Shown here: piece by piece, positions 8,203 through 16,539 of the stretch | Layout: each line of letters opens with the position of its first letter | Position numbering within the stretch: position 1 is the first letter of the stretch | DNA from: Nocardioides sp. Root190 | Lineage (GTDB): Bacteria > Actinomycetota > Actinomycetes > Propionibacteriales > Nocardioidaceae | Length of the DNA: 64,000 bases | NCBI RefSeq assembly: GCF_001428565.1 | Contig: NZ_LMIA01000008.1 | Span: 512,844-576,843, forward strand | Direction of reading: 5' to 3' | Notes under the pieces: model-generated | Seen by the model: the letters and a program-made list of their open reading frames with translations, nothing else | What the model was told of the DNA's origin: nothing | The model's database searches: none | Translations under genes and position numbers: made by a program

Positions 8203-9366
8203 ATGGAGCGAAATCGGGAGTCCGGACGGGCCTTCACCCGCCTGCTCGGCGGCGTGGTCGCTCTCGTGATCGCCGTGGGCCTGTGGGCCCCGCAGGCGCC
8301 GGCGGAGGCCGGCAACCGGGCCACCCCGGTGCTCGACCGCCCGGTCGCCTCGTCGTCCTCGGTGAGCCTGTCCGGGCGTGCGCGGGCCCGGGCGATCGTC
8401 CGGATCCAGGTCCGCACCACCCGCTGGACGACCGTGCGCTCCGTGCGCGCCAACCGGTCCGGCACCTACCGGGTCCGGGTGCCCGTCTCCGCCCGCGCGC
8501 GGACCTTCCGTGCGGTGTCGGGCGGCCGACCCAGCAGGACCCGGACCGTCCCGGCGCGCAGGAAGGCCACGCCCCCCACGCCACCCAAAGTGGTGGCTCC
8601 GGCCGCGGACGACTGCGGCGTCCGCCCCCGCAAGGCCGATGGCGGCTGGTACGCCTGCAGCTTCGTCGACCAGTTCGACGGCGCCACCCTCGACCCGAAC
8701 CGCTGGGTCGCCTCGCAGCTCGTGGGTTCCGGCGACCTGTGCGTCCTCGACAGCCCGCAGACCGTCGCCGTGGCGGACGGAACGCTGCGCCTCAGCGCGG
8801 TCCCGACCACCGAGGACCTCCTCTGCCCCCTGCGGGCCGACGGCACCCGGGGCTCCCACGTCTCGGGATGGGTGTCGACCTACGGGCGCTGGAGCCAGCA
8901 GTACGGTCGGTTCGAAGCGCGGATGAAGGTCCAGGACGTCGCCGGCCCCGGGCTCCAGGAGGCGTTCTGGCTCTGGCCGGACGTGCGCCACGGCTCGGAC
9001 GCCGACTGGCCCAACACCGGCGAGATCGACATCGTCGAGACGTACTCCCACCGACCCGGTCTCGCCATCCCGTTCCTCCACTACAGCGCGGACATCCGTG
9101 GCGCCGTCAACGGGTTGAACACCGCCTGGAACTGCGTGACCTCGCGCGGGGACTGGCACACCTACGCCCTCGAGTGGACCGCCGACAGGCTGACGATCTT
9201 CGTCGACGGCAAGACCTGCCTGGTCAACACCGACGGTGCCAGCACCTTCCGCAAGAGGTTCATCATCAACCTCACCCAGCTGCTCGGAACCGGCCTCAAC
9301 CTCTTCGACGGTGCACTGCCCCTCCCGGCCACCATGCAGGTCGACTGGGTCAAGGCCTGGCAGTGA
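8203..9366 (+). CDS. Secreted GH16 family glycoside hydrolase, copy 1
   Basis: A 387-aa secreted endo-beta-glucanase-type enzyme (glycoside hydrolase family 16: laminarinases, lichenases, agarases and relatives). An N-terminal signal peptide ends near APAEAG (about 36). A short beta-rich Ig-like stretch spans about 40-120, and the GH16 jelly roll fills the rest. The catalytic signature EIDIVE places nucleophile and acid/base at Glu274 and Glu279. Conserved cysteines suggest disulphides. It is the longest of three tandem paralogues and the only one with the extra N-terminal domain. The substrate cannot be read from sequence; beta-1,3-glucan is a reasonable guess. Confidence 0.88.
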   Translation: MERNRESGRAFTRLLGGVVALVIAVGLWAPQAPAEAGNRATPVLDRPVASSSSVSLSGRARARAIVRIQVRTTRWTTVRSVRANRSGTYRVRVPVSARARTFRAVSGGRPSRTRTVPARRKATPPTPPKVVAPAADDCGVRPRKADGGWYACSFVDQFDGATLDPNRWVASQLVGSGDLCVLDSPQTVAVADGTLRLSAVPTTEDLLCPLRADGTRGSHVSGWVSTYGRWSQQYGRFEARMKVQDVAGPGLQEAFWLWPDVRHGSDADWPNTGEIDIVETYSHRPGLAIPFLHYSADIRGAVNGLNTAWNCVTSRGDWHTYALEWTADRLTIFVDGKTCLVNTDGASTFRKRFIINLTQLLGTGLNLFDGALPLPATMQVDWVKAWQ

Positions 9367-9385
9367 TCCTCACCGCCACGGCTCG

Positions 9386-9420
9386 GGCGGCGCGCCAAAA
9401 GGCGGCGCGGCGGCCCGTCG
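9386..9420 (+). terminator. Possible terminator after GH16 copy 1
   Basis: A GC-rich imperfect inverted repeat (GGCGCGCC, AAAA loop, then GGCGGCGCG and a flanking GCCCG) lies 20 bp after the stop. It has no clear T-run, so it is only a candidate terminator or attenuator. Confidence 0.35.
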
Positions 9421-9439
9421 TTGACTACGTTGACCTCCC

Positions 9440-10315
9440 ATGCGCTCCCGCCTGCTCCTCGCCGCCCTGGCGAGCCTCCTGCTCCTCGCGGCGGCGACGA
9501 CGTGGTGGGTCGTGGCACGCGACGACGAGCCGGCCGCCGACGGCCGCTGCGGTCCGGAGCTGAAGAAGCCCGGCGGCGGGACCTGGGAGTGCACGTTCGC
9601 CGATGACTTCTCCGGATCGCGACTCGATCCGGACACGTGGCTGGTCCAGGAGCTCGTCGGCTCCGACGACATGTGTGCCACGGACTCGGCGCGCACGATC
9701 GCGGTCAGCGACGGGCACCTGCAGCTCTCGGTCGTGAAGACCGACCCGACGACCGACCCGACGACGGTCTGCCCTGTCCGGCCGGACGGCACCCGGGCGA
9801 CGTACGCCGCCGGCTGGATCAGCACCCATGGCCGGTGGAGCCAGCAGTACGGGCGCTTCGAGGCACGCATACGCGTCCAGGACGTGCCCTCCGCGGGTGT
9901 CCACGAGGCGTTCTGGCTGTGGCCCGACGTCCGGTACGGCGCCGACAAGCCGTGGCCCGCCTCGGGCGAGATCGACATCATGGAGACCTACTCCCAGCAT
10001 CCCGATCTGGTCGTGCCGTTCCTGCACTACGGCGCCGACGACAACGGGGGACCGGTCGACGGGCTCAACACCGCGCAGAGCTGCCGCACCACGCGCGGTG
10101 AGTGGCACGACTACGCGCTGGAGTGGACGGCCGAGGAGCTGAGGATCTTGGTCGACGGCAAGACCTGCCTGGTCAACACCGCGGGCGCCAGCAGCTTCCG
10201 CAAGAGGTTCATCATCAACTTCACGCAGTTCCTCGGCAGCGGCCAGAACACCTACCAGCCGACCATGGCGCTGCCGGTGTCGATGGAGGTCGATCACGTG
10301 CGGGCCTGGCGCTGA
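9440..10315 (+). CDS. Secreted GH16 family glycoside hydrolase, copy 2
   Basis: A 291-aa GH16 enzyme closely related to its neighbours. An N-terminal hydrophobic segment (about 4-25, LLLAALASLLLL) acts as signal peptide or signal anchor, with no obvious AXA site. The GH16 domain starts almost at once (CTFADDFSGSRLDPDTW). Catalytic glutamates are Glu177 and Glu182 in EIDIMETYS, followed by HPDLVVPFLHYGADD. The ending MEVDHVRAW matches the other copies. A TACGTT box lies 8 nt before the ATG. Compared with copy 1 it lacks the N-terminal Ig-like region. Confidence 0.87.
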   Translation: MRSRLLLAALASLLLLAAATTWWVVARDDEPAADGRCGPELKKPGGGTWECTFADDFSGSRLDPDTWLVQELVGSDDMCATDSARTIAVSDGHLQLSVVKTDPTTDPTTVCPVRPDGTRATYAAGWISTHGRWSQQYGRFEARIRVQDVPSAGVHEAFWLWPDVRYGADKPWPASGEIDIMETYSQHPDLVVPFLHYGADDNGGPVDGLNTAQSCRTTRGEWHDYALEWTAEELRILVDGKTCLVNTAGASSFRKRFIINFTQFLGSGQNTYQPTMALPVSMEVDHVRAWR

Positions 10316-10403
10316 CCGGTTCCGAAAAGTGATACAGGTTCCATTTCGGTGACCTGAGTCACTACCTTGTCCCCGGGGCAACGGCTCTCGGGTTCAGGGT
10401 CAT

Positions 10404-10411
10404 GGGGGAAG
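10404..10411 (+). promoter_or_regulatory. Shine-Dalgarno of GH16 copy 3
   Basis: GGGGGAAG sits 3 nt before the ATG at 10415 and favours that start over the upstream in-frame ATG at 10367, whose extra 16 codons do not look like a signal peptide. Confidence 0.5.
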
Positions 10412-10414
10412 TCA

Positions 10415-11287
10415 ATGCGTTCGAAGAGGTCCGTCCTCGTTTCTTTCTGTCTGCTCGCGACGCTCCTCGCGGCGCCGATCTCGATCAGCACTCCGGCGCC
10501 ACCGGCCGAAGCGGCCTCCGATGCGTGCGGCACGAAGCTGGTCCGGCCGGCGACGTCCGGCGGCGGCTACTGGACGTGCACGATGGCCGAGCACTTCCTC
10601 GGTTCGAGGCTCGACCCGAACCGGTGGACCGCGCTGAACCAGACCGGCGAGGCCGACCTCTGCGTGGTCAACAGCCCGCGCACGGTCTCGGTCGGCTCCG
10701 GGAAGCTGCGGCTGTCCGCGGTGAGGACCGGGCTCGCCGTCCAGTGCCCGCGGCGACCGGACGGCACCCGTGGCAAGTACGCCGGCGCGACGGTGAGCTC
10801 CTTCTGGCGCTGGAGCCAGCAGTACGGCCGCATGGAGGCCCGGATCAAGGTCCGCAGTGCCACCCAGCCCGGACTGCACGAGGCGTTCTGGATGTGGCCG
10901 GACGTCCGGTACGGCAGCGACCGCCCCTGGCCGGCGTCGGGCGAGATCGACATCATGGAGACCTACTCGGCCCGGCCGACGCTCTCGGTGCCCTTCCTGC
11001 ACTACAGCGCCGACAGCCTCGGCGCCATCGACGGGTTCAACACGTCGTGGAGCTGCCGCTCGCAGCGTGGGCAGTGGCACACCTACGTGCTGGAGTGGAC
11101 GGCGACCCGGCTGGCGATCATCGTCGACGGCAAGACCTGCCTGGTGAACACCCACGGCGCGGCGGCCTTCCGCAAGCGCTTCATCATCAACTTCTCCCAG
11201 CTCCTGGGCGGCGGCAACAACCTCTACACCGGGCGCGTGGCCCTGCCCGCGACCATGGAGGTCGACTGGGTGAAGGCCTGGCGCTGA
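10415..11287 (+). CDS. Secreted GH16 family glycoside hydrolase, copy 3
   Basis: A 290-aa GH16 enzyme with a classical signal peptide (basic MRSKR, hydrophobic core, PPAEAA cleavage region near residue 31). Catalytic residues are Glu177 and Glu182 in EIDIMETYS, the same spacing as copy 2. The pattern W-S-Q-Q-Y-G-R before the catalytic strand and FRKRFIINFSQLL after it are shared by all three copies, so they arose by tandem duplication. It ends 32 bp before tsaB, which seems to have its own -10 box. A role in degrading environmental beta-glucans is likely but not proved. Confidence 0.87.
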   Translation: MRSKRSVLVSFCLLATLLAAPISISTPAPPAEAASDACGTKLVRPATSGGGYWTCTMAEHFLGSRLDPNRWTALNQTGEADLCVVNSPRTVSVGSGKLRLSAVRTGLAVQCPRRPDGTRGKYAGATVSSFWRWSQQYGRMEARIKVRSATQPGLHEAFWMWPDVRYGSDRPWPASGEIDIMETYSARPTLSVPFLHYSADSLGAIDGFNTSWSCRSQRGQWHTYVLEWTATRLAIIVDGKTCLVNTHGAAAFRKRFIINFSQLLGGGNNLYTGRVALPATMEVDWVKAWR

Positions 11288-11307
11288 GGCCGGCCGGCCC
11301 CGGCCGG

Positions 11308-11313
11308 TAGCCT
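11308..11313 (+). promoter_or_regulatory. Candidate -10 box of tsaB
   Basis: TAGCCT lies 6 nt before the GTG of tsaB. A promoter here would keep tsaB-rimI-tsaD expressed independently of the GH16 genes that separate them from tsaE. Confidence 0.45.
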
Positions 11314-11319
11314 CGACCC

Positions 11320-11979
11320 GTGCTGCTCGCCCTCGACACCGCGTCGCCGACGGTCACCGTCGCCCTGCACGACGGCACCGACGTGCTCGCCTCTGCCACG
11401 GCCGCCGACGGGATGCGCCACGGAGAACAGCTCGCGCCGCTGATCCAGCAGGTCCTCGACCGGGCCGGAGCCCGGCCCGGTGACCTCACCGCCATCGCGG
11501 TCGGTGCGGGGCCCGGTCCGTTCACCGGACTGCGCGTCGGCCTGGTCACTGCCCGGACGATGGGCCACGTGCTGTCGATCCCGGTCCACGGCGTCTGCTC
11601 ACTCGATGCCCTGGCCGTCGAGGCGGTGGAGAGCGGAACCGTCGACGGGGACTTCCTCGTCGCGACGGACGCGCGGCGCAAGGAGGTCTACCTCGCGTCG
11701 TACGACGCCCGGGGGATGCGCACGGGAGACCCGCTCGTCGACCGACCCGCCGTGCTCGCCACTGAGACGCCGGTCGTCGGCGAGGGCGCGGTGCTCTACC
11801 CCGACGCCTTCCCGAACGCCCGTGGACCGATGCGCCCCGACGCCGCCTGGCTGGCCCGTGCGGTCGTGGGCGAGCGGGTGCGGCTGCTGGAGCCCGAGCC
11901 GCTCTACCTCCGCCGCCCGGACGCCGAGATCCCCAGGGCGCCGAAGGCCGTGCTGTCCGACGTCACCCCGACCCCGTGA
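11320..11979 (+). CDS. tsaB: tRNA t6A37 biosynthesis protein TsaB
   Basis: Partner of TsaD and TsaE in making N6-threonylcarbamoyladenosine at position 37 of ANN-decoding tRNAs. The 219-aa ASKHA-fold protein shows LLALDTASPTVTVAL at the N-terminus, the helix GEQLAPLIQQVL, and the signature VGAGPGPFTGLRVGL. It lacks the metal-binding histidines of TsaD, as expected for this non-catalytic paralogue. GTG start. The stop overlaps rimI inside a 12-bp tandem repeat. Confidence 0.93.
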   Translation: MLLALDTASPTVTVALHDGTDVLASATAADGMRHGEQLAPLIQQVLDRAGARPGDLTAIAVGAGPGPFTGLRVGLVTARTMGHVLSIPVHGVCSLDALAVEAVESGTVDGDFLVATDARRKEVYLASYDARGMRTGDPLVDRPAVLATETPVVGEGAVLYPDAFPNARGPMRPDAAWLARAVVGERVRLLEPEPLYLRRPDAEIPRAPKAVLSDVTPTP

Positions 11980-12005
11980 CCGACCCCGTGACCGACCCCG
12001 TGACC
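11970..12005. repeat. Three exact 12-bp tandem repeats at the tsaB/rimI junction
   Basis: GACCCCGTGACC is repeated three times without change. Each unit carries a GTGA start/stop overlap, so the repeat offers three in-frame GTG starts for rimI (11976, 11988, 12000) and supplies the last residues of TsaB. Copy-number slippage would leave both reading frames open. Confidence 0.9.
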
Positions 12006-12485
12006 GGATTCGTCACGGTGCGTGGCGCAGGGACTGACGACGTCGGCGCGATCGCCGACCTGGAGGCCGAGGCCTTCCCGCTCGACCCGTGGTCGGAGAA
12101 CCTGATCGAGCAGGGCGTCGACCACACCCTGCCGACCGTCACCCTCTTCGTCGCCGAGGCCGCCGGTCCGCACGGTCAGGAGTTCGCGGGCTACGCCGTG
12201 GTCAGCGTCGTCGACGTGGACGCCGAGCTGCAGAGGATCGCGGTGCCCGAGGACCTGCGGCGCAGTGGCGTCGCGCGGGCCCTGCTCGGCGCCGTCCGCA
12301 CGCACGCCGCGGCACTCGGCGCGGAACGGGTGCTGCTCGAGGTGCGTGAGGACAACCTCGCCGCCCGGGCGTTCTACACGCGCAACGGATTCACCGAGCT
12401 CGGACGTCGCCCGCGCTACTACCGCGACGGCACCACGGCGGTGGTCCTCGTCGTCCCCCTCGCACCCGTCACAATGGTGCCGTGA
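11976..12485 (+). CDS. rimI: Ribosomal-protein-alanine N-acetyltransferase family protein
   Basis: A GNAT acetyltransferase of 169 aa in the RimI position between tsaB and tsaD. The acetyl-CoA motif region is around [20 protein letters not shown], and the C-terminal [19 protein letters not shown] motif is typical of RimI. The known enzyme acetylates the N-terminal alanine of ribosomal protein S18, and actinobacterial RimI may have a wider range. Start choice is uncertain because of the repeat: GTG at 11976 overlaps the tsaB stop, but 11988 and 12000 are equal candidates. The end overlaps tsaD by 4 nt. Confidence 0.88.
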   Translation: MTDPVTDPVTGFVTVRGAGTDDVGAIADLEAEAFPLDPWSENLIEQGVDHTLPTVTLFVAEAAGPHGQEFAGYAVVSVVDVDAELQRIAVPEDLRRSGVARALLGAVRTHAAALGAERVLLEVREDNLAARAFYTRNGFTELGRRPRYYRDGTTAVVLVVPLAPVTMVP

Positions 12486-13546
12486 CGACCCCCGACGAGC
12501 CGCTGGTGCTGGGCATCGAGACCTCCTGCGACGAGACCGGTGTCGGCATCGTCCGCGGCAACACGCTGCTCGCCGACGCGGTCGCCAGCAGCGTCGAGCA
12601 GCACGCCCGTTTCGGCGGCGTGGTCCCCGAGGTGGCCAGCCGGGCGCACCTCGAGGCGATGGTGCCCACGATCCAGCGCGCCTGCGACACTGCGGGCATC
12701 CAGCTCTCCGACGTCGACGCGATCGCGGTCACCCACGGGCCCGGTCTCGCCGGGGCCCTCCTGGTCGGGGTCGCCGCCGCGAAGGCGCTGGCGCTCTCCC
12801 TCGGCAAGCCGATCTACGGCGTCAACCACCTCGCCGCGCACGTTGCCGTCGACCAGCTCGAGCACGGGCCGCTCCCGGAACCCTCGCTCGCACTGCTCGT
12901 CTCCGGCGGGCACTCCAGCCTGCTCAGGGTCACCGACATCACCGGCCACGACTCCGGCGTCGACCCGATGGGCGCCACGATCGACGACGCCGCCGGCGAG
13001 GCCTTCGACAAGGTCGCGCGGCTGCTGGGCCTGCCCTTCCCCGGTGGGCCGCACATCGACCGCGTCGCCCGGGAGGGCAACCGCGTCGCCATCGACTTCC
13101 CGCGCGGCCTGTCGAGCCGTCGCGACCTCGAGCGGCACCGTTTCGACTTCTCGTTCTCCGGGCTCAAGACCGCCGTCGCCCGCTGGGTCGAGGCCCGCGA
13201 GCGGGCCGGCGAGCCGGTCCCGATCGCCGACGTCGCGGCCTCCTTCCAGGAGGCGGTGTGCGACATCCTGGTCCGCAAGGCGCTCGACGCCGCCGCCTCC
13301 GAGGGCATCGAGGACCTGATGATCGGCGGCGGGGTGGCTGCCAACTCACGTCTGCGTGCGATGGCCCAGGAGCGGGCCGACCGCCTCGGCATCCGGGTCC
13401 GGGTCCCACGTCCGGGACTGTGCACCGACAACGGTGCGATGGTCGCGGCACTGGGCTCGACGATGGTCTCGCGCGGCCGCGCGCCGTCCTCGCTCGATCT
13501 GCCCGCCGACTCGAGTCTCCCGGTCACCGAGGTCCTCGCGGGCTGA
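12482..13546 (+). CDS. tsaD: tRNA N6-adenosine threonylcarbamoyltransferase
   Basis: Catalytic subunit that transfers the threonylcarbamoyl group to A37 of tRNA. The 354-aa protein has [15 protein letters not shown], the helix [13 protein letters not shown], the iron-binding histidines in [11 protein letters not shown], a nucleotide site near [10 protein letters not shown], and the C-terminal [10 protein letters not shown] and CTDNGAM motifs. All key family residues appear present. The GTG start overlaps the rimI TGA, so the three genes are coupled. A TACGGT box immediately after the stop probably belongs to the next gene. Confidence 0.96.
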   Translation: MTTPDEPLVLGIETSCDETGVGIVRGNTLLADAVASSVEQHARFGGVVPEVASRAHLEAMVPTIQRACDTAGIQLSDVDAIAVTHGPGLAGALLVGVAAAKALALSLGKPIYGVNHLAAHVAVDQLEHGPLPEPSLALLVSGGHSSLLRVTDITGHDSGVDPMGATIDDAAGEAFDKVARLLGLPFPGGPHIDRVAREGNRVAIDFPRGLSSRRDLERHRFDFSFSGLKTAVARWVEARERAGEPVPIADVAASFQEAVCDILVRKALDAAASEGIEDLMIGGGVAANSRLRAMAQERADRLGIRVRVPRPGLCTDNGAMVAALGSTMVSRGRAPSSLDLPADSSLPVTEVLAG

Positions 13547-13589
13547 CCGATACGGTGGTGCTCCCGTTCCGATCCGCCCAGGAGGCACC

Positions 13590-14702
13590 ATGCAGCAGGT
13601 CAAGGCCGTCATCGCTCGTAGCAAGGGAGCGCCGGTCGAGATCGCGACCATCAACGTCCCGGACCCGGGTCCGGGCGAGGCGGTGGTCAAGGTGCTGACG
13701 TGCGGGGTGTGCCACACAGACCTGCACTATCGCGAGGGTGGGATCAACGACGAGTTCCCGTTCCTGCTGGGACATGAGGCCTCGGGTGTCGTGGAGTCGG
13801 TGGGTGCGGAGGTCACGGACCTGGCGCCGGGTGACTTCGTGGTGCTGAACTGGCGGGCGGTGTGTGGTGAGTGCCGTGCATGCAAGCGTGGTGAGGCGCA
13901 GTACTGCTTCAACACCCACAACGCGACGCAGAAGATGACGCTGGCCGATGGTCCGGACGCCGGCACCGAGCTGAGCCCGGCCTTGGGGATCGGTGCGTTC
14001 GCGGAGAAGACACTGGTTGCTGCGGGGCAGTGCACGAAGGTCGACTCCGAGGCTCGTCCGGCTGCGGTGGGTCTGCTGGGTTGTGGCGTGATGGCGGGGA
14101 TCGGTGCGGCGATCAACACGGGTGCGATCACCCGGGGTCGTTCGATCGCCGTGATCGGCTGCGGTGGTGTCGGGATCGCTGCGATCGCCGGTTCCGCGCT
14201 CGCCGGTGCCTCGCCGATCATCGCGGTCGACATCGACGCGAAGAAGCTCGAGACCGCGAAGCGCCTGGGCGCGACCCACGTGGTGGACTCCAGCAAGCTC
14301 GACCCGGTCGAGGAGATCAAGCGGATCTGTGGTGAGACCTACGAGGGTGCTGACGGTGCCGACGTGGTGATCGAGGCCGTGGGTCGCCCGGAGACGTGGA
14401 AGCAGGCGTTCTACGCCCGTGACCTGGCGGGCACGGTGGTCCTGGTCGGGGTGCCGACGCCGGACATGAAGATCCCCGAGATCCCGTTGATCGACGTGTT
14501 CGGTCGCGGTGGCTCGTTGAAGTCCAGCTGGTACGGCGACTGCCTGCCCTCGCGTGACTTCCCGATGCTGGTGGACCTGTACCGCCAGGGTCGCCTGGAC
14601 CTGGACGCGTTCGTGACCGAGGAGATCGGGATCGGCGACATCGAGGCTGCGTTCGAGAAGATGCACCACGGCGACGTGCTCCGTTCGGTCGTGGTGCTCT
14701 GA
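13590..14702 (+). CDS. S-(hydroxymethyl)mycothiol dehydrogenase
   Basis: Zinc alcohol dehydrogenase (370 aa) that oxidises the formaldehyde-mycothiol adduct with NAD, the actinobacterial route of formaldehyde detoxification. Catalytic zinc ligands lie in CGVCHTDLH and GHEASG, and structural-zinc cysteines in [16 protein letters not shown] Rossmann motif ([12 protein letters not shown]) binds NAD. AGGAGG at 13580-13585 fixes the ATG at 13590; the longer open frame is a tsaD shadow. TACGGT at 13551-13556 is a likely -10. The downstream MBL hydrolase overlaps the stop by one base, which supports the mycothiol assignment (known genetic linkage). Confidence 0.88.
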   Translation: MQQVKAVIARSKGAPVEIATINVPDPGPGEAVVKVLTCGVCHTDLHYREGGINDEFPFLLGHEASGVVESVGAEVTDLAPGDFVVLNWRAVCGECRACKRGEAQYCFNTHNATQKMTLADGPDAGTELSPALGIGAFAEKTLVAAGQCTKVDSEARPAAVGLLGCGVMAGIGAAINTGAITRGRSIAVIGCGGVGIAAIAGSALAGASPIIAVDIDAKKLETAKRLGATHVVDSSKLDPVEEIKRICGETYEGADGADVVIEAVGRPETWKQAFYARDLAGTVVLVGVPTPDMKIPEIPLIDVFGRGGSLKSSWYGDCLPSRDFPMLVDLYRQGRLDLDAFVTEEIGIGDIEAAFEKMHHGDVLRSVVVL

Positions 14703-15319
14703 TGGGCGGCACCTTGCGTGTCGACCACGCCGTGAGCAGCGGGACGTTCTCGCTGGACGGCGAGACCTTCGACGTCGACAACAACATCTGGGTGGTCGGT
14801 GACGACGAGGAGTGCATCGTGATCGATGCCCCTCACTCGGTCGAGGACATCCTCGCGGTGGTGGGGGAGCGTCGGGTCAAGGCCATCGTGTGCACCCACG
14901 CCCACGACGACCACGTCCGCGTCGCCCCCGCCCTGCGGGAGAAGGTCGTCGCGCCGATCCTGCTGCACCCGGCCGACGGCCCGGTGTGGGAGCTGACCCA
15001 CACCGACCACCTGTGGGACCTCGATCTCGCCGACGGTTCGGAGATCCAGGTCGCCGGTACGACGCTGAGCGTGCTGCACACGCCCGGCCACGCGCCCGGC
15101 GCGGTGTGCCTGTACGCGCCGGACCTGCACTGCGTGTTCACCGGCGACACCCTGTTCAACGGTGGCCCCGGAGCGACCGGACGCTCGTTCAGCGACCGGC
15201 CCACCCTGGAGGACTCCATCCGCGCCAAGCTCTTCGGCCTGCCCGACGACACCGTCGTGCACACCGGCCACGGTGACGACACCACGATCGGTGCGGAGGC
15301 CGCGGCGCTCGGACGCTGA
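14702..15319 (+). CDS. MBL-fold metallohydrolase paired with the mycothiol dehydrogenase
   Basis: A 205-aa glyoxalase-II-like metallo-beta-lactamase-fold enzyme. Metal ligands are visible as H66-x-H68-D69-D70-H71 (THAHDDH), a later HTPGHAPG histidine, FTGDTLF aspartate and HTGHGDDT. Its neighbour makes formylmycothiol, so this enzyme most likely hydrolyses S-formylmycothiol or a related mycothiol ester (inference from context). Its ATG overlaps the dehydrogenase TGA. It converges on the methyltransferase gene with 21 bp between the stops. Confidence 0.85.
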   Translation: MGGTLRVDHAVSSGTFSLDGETFDVDNNIWVVGDDEECIVIDAPHSVEDILAVVGERRVKAIVCTHAHDDHVRVAPALREKVVAPILLHPADGPVWELTHTDHLWDLDLADGSEIQVAGTTLSVLHTPGHAPGAVCLYAPDLHCVFTGDTLFNGGPGATGRSFSDRPTLEDSIRAKLFGLPDDTVVHTGHGDDTTIGAEAAALGR

Positions 15320-15340
15320 CGCGTTCGGCGGTGGTGACCC

Positions 15341-16516
15341 TCAGACGGGGTCGACCAGCAGGGCGGTGCCCTCGCCGGCGACCCGGGTCAGCACGATGGT
15401 GGCCTCTGCGTCCCCGCTCAGCGCCAGCCGCTTGCGCAGGGTCTCGGGGACCACGTCGACCCCGCGCTTCTTGATGGTCAGCCGACCGATCCCGCGTTCG
15501 CGCAGGGCCGCCCGGAGGGCCTTCTCGCGGTAGGGCAGCTCCTCGATCACCCGGTAGGAACGGGCGAACGGTGTGGGGACGTGGCTGTCGGCGGTGACGT
15601 AGGCGATCTTCGGATCGACCAGACGGCCGCCGACGGCGCTGGCCACCGCGGTGACCAGGCCGGCCCGGATCACGGCGCCGTCCGGCTCGTGGAGGAAACC
15701 GCCGACGGCGCGGGTGCCGATCGCCTCCGCGCCGGGGTCGTCCTCGTCGGTGAGGGTCGCGAGCCCGCCGTCACCGATGACGGTGGCACGTCGGGCGACG
15801 GTTGCGGTGCGGCCGGACCAGAGGGCTGCCTCCTTGACCTCGCCGCCGTCACTGACCCACTCCGCCTCCACCCCTGGGGGGATCAGGCCGTGCGGGATGC
15901 CGGGGGCGACCTTGACGCAGGCGTCGCGGGCGAGCAGGCCCTGGACCCAGGACCACGGCGGGGTCCAGTCCTCGACGCGGAAGGTGCGGCCGGCGCCGGA
16001 GCGCCGGGCCGGGTCGGCGAAGGCGAGGTCGAAGCCGGAGTGGTCGAGCGTGGTCGCATCGGCCACCTGCACCGCGCCCGCGAGCCCGAGCGCGGCGAGA
16101 TTGGCCCCTGCTACGGCGACCCGCACCGGGTCGAGGTCGACGCCGGCGCACACGATCCCCGCTCCCGCGGCGGCCATCAGGTCTCCGCCGACACCGCACC
16201 CCAGGTCGACCAGGGAGCCTGCCCCGAAGGCGGCGGCCCGCCCGGCCCGGTGCCGGGCCACGCGGACCCGGGTCGCCTGCTCCAGCCCGTCGGGGGTGAA
16301 GTAGAGCAAGGGGGCCAGGTCCCCGAACTTCGCGACGGCACGTCCGCGCAGCTCCACCTGGGTGAGCGCTGCCGCGGCACGCTCCGCGGTCGTCGTACGA
16401 CGCAGGGCGGAGCCGACCGCGAGCGGGTTCGGTTCGCTGGCGACCAGCGCGGTGGCCTCGGCCAGCAGCAACTGGCCGTCATCGGTCAGCAGCCACTGGA
16501 AGGTCTCGAGGTCCAC
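15341..16516 (-). CDS. THUMP-like class I SAM methyltransferase
   Basis: A 391-aa protein. SAM motif I is VDLGCGVGGDLMAAAGAG, followed by an acidic strand end (GVDLDP) and a FADPARR motif resembling the catalytic DPP-type motif of base methyltransferases. A C-terminal region after about 300 matches the THUMP-like domain that accompanies such enzymes in actinobacteria (recollection). The target, possibly RNA, is unknown. GTG start. It lies 23 bp downstream of the MMPL gene on the same strand, so the two may be co-transcribed. Confidence 0.75.
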   Translation of the reverse strand: MDLETFQWLLTDDGQLLLAEATALVASEPNPLAVGSALRRTTTAERAAAALTQVELRGRAVAKFGDLAPLLYFTPDGLEQATRVRVARHRAGRAAAFGAGSLVDLGCGVGGDLMAAAGAGIVCAGVDLDPVRVAVAGANLAALGLAGAVQVADATTLDHSGFDLAFADPARRSGAGRTFRVEDWTPPWSWVQGLLARDACVKVAPGIPHGLIPPGVEAEWVSDGGEVKEAALWSGRTATVARRATVIGDGGLATLTDEDDPGAEAIGTRAVGGFLHEPDGAVIRAGLVTAVASAVGGRLVDPKIAYVTADSHVPTPFARSYRVIEELPYREKALRAALRERGIGRLTIKKRGVDVVPETLRKRLALSGDAEATIVLTRVAGEGTALLVDPV

Positions 16517-16539
16517 CCCGCGATCCTGTCAGGCGGGCG

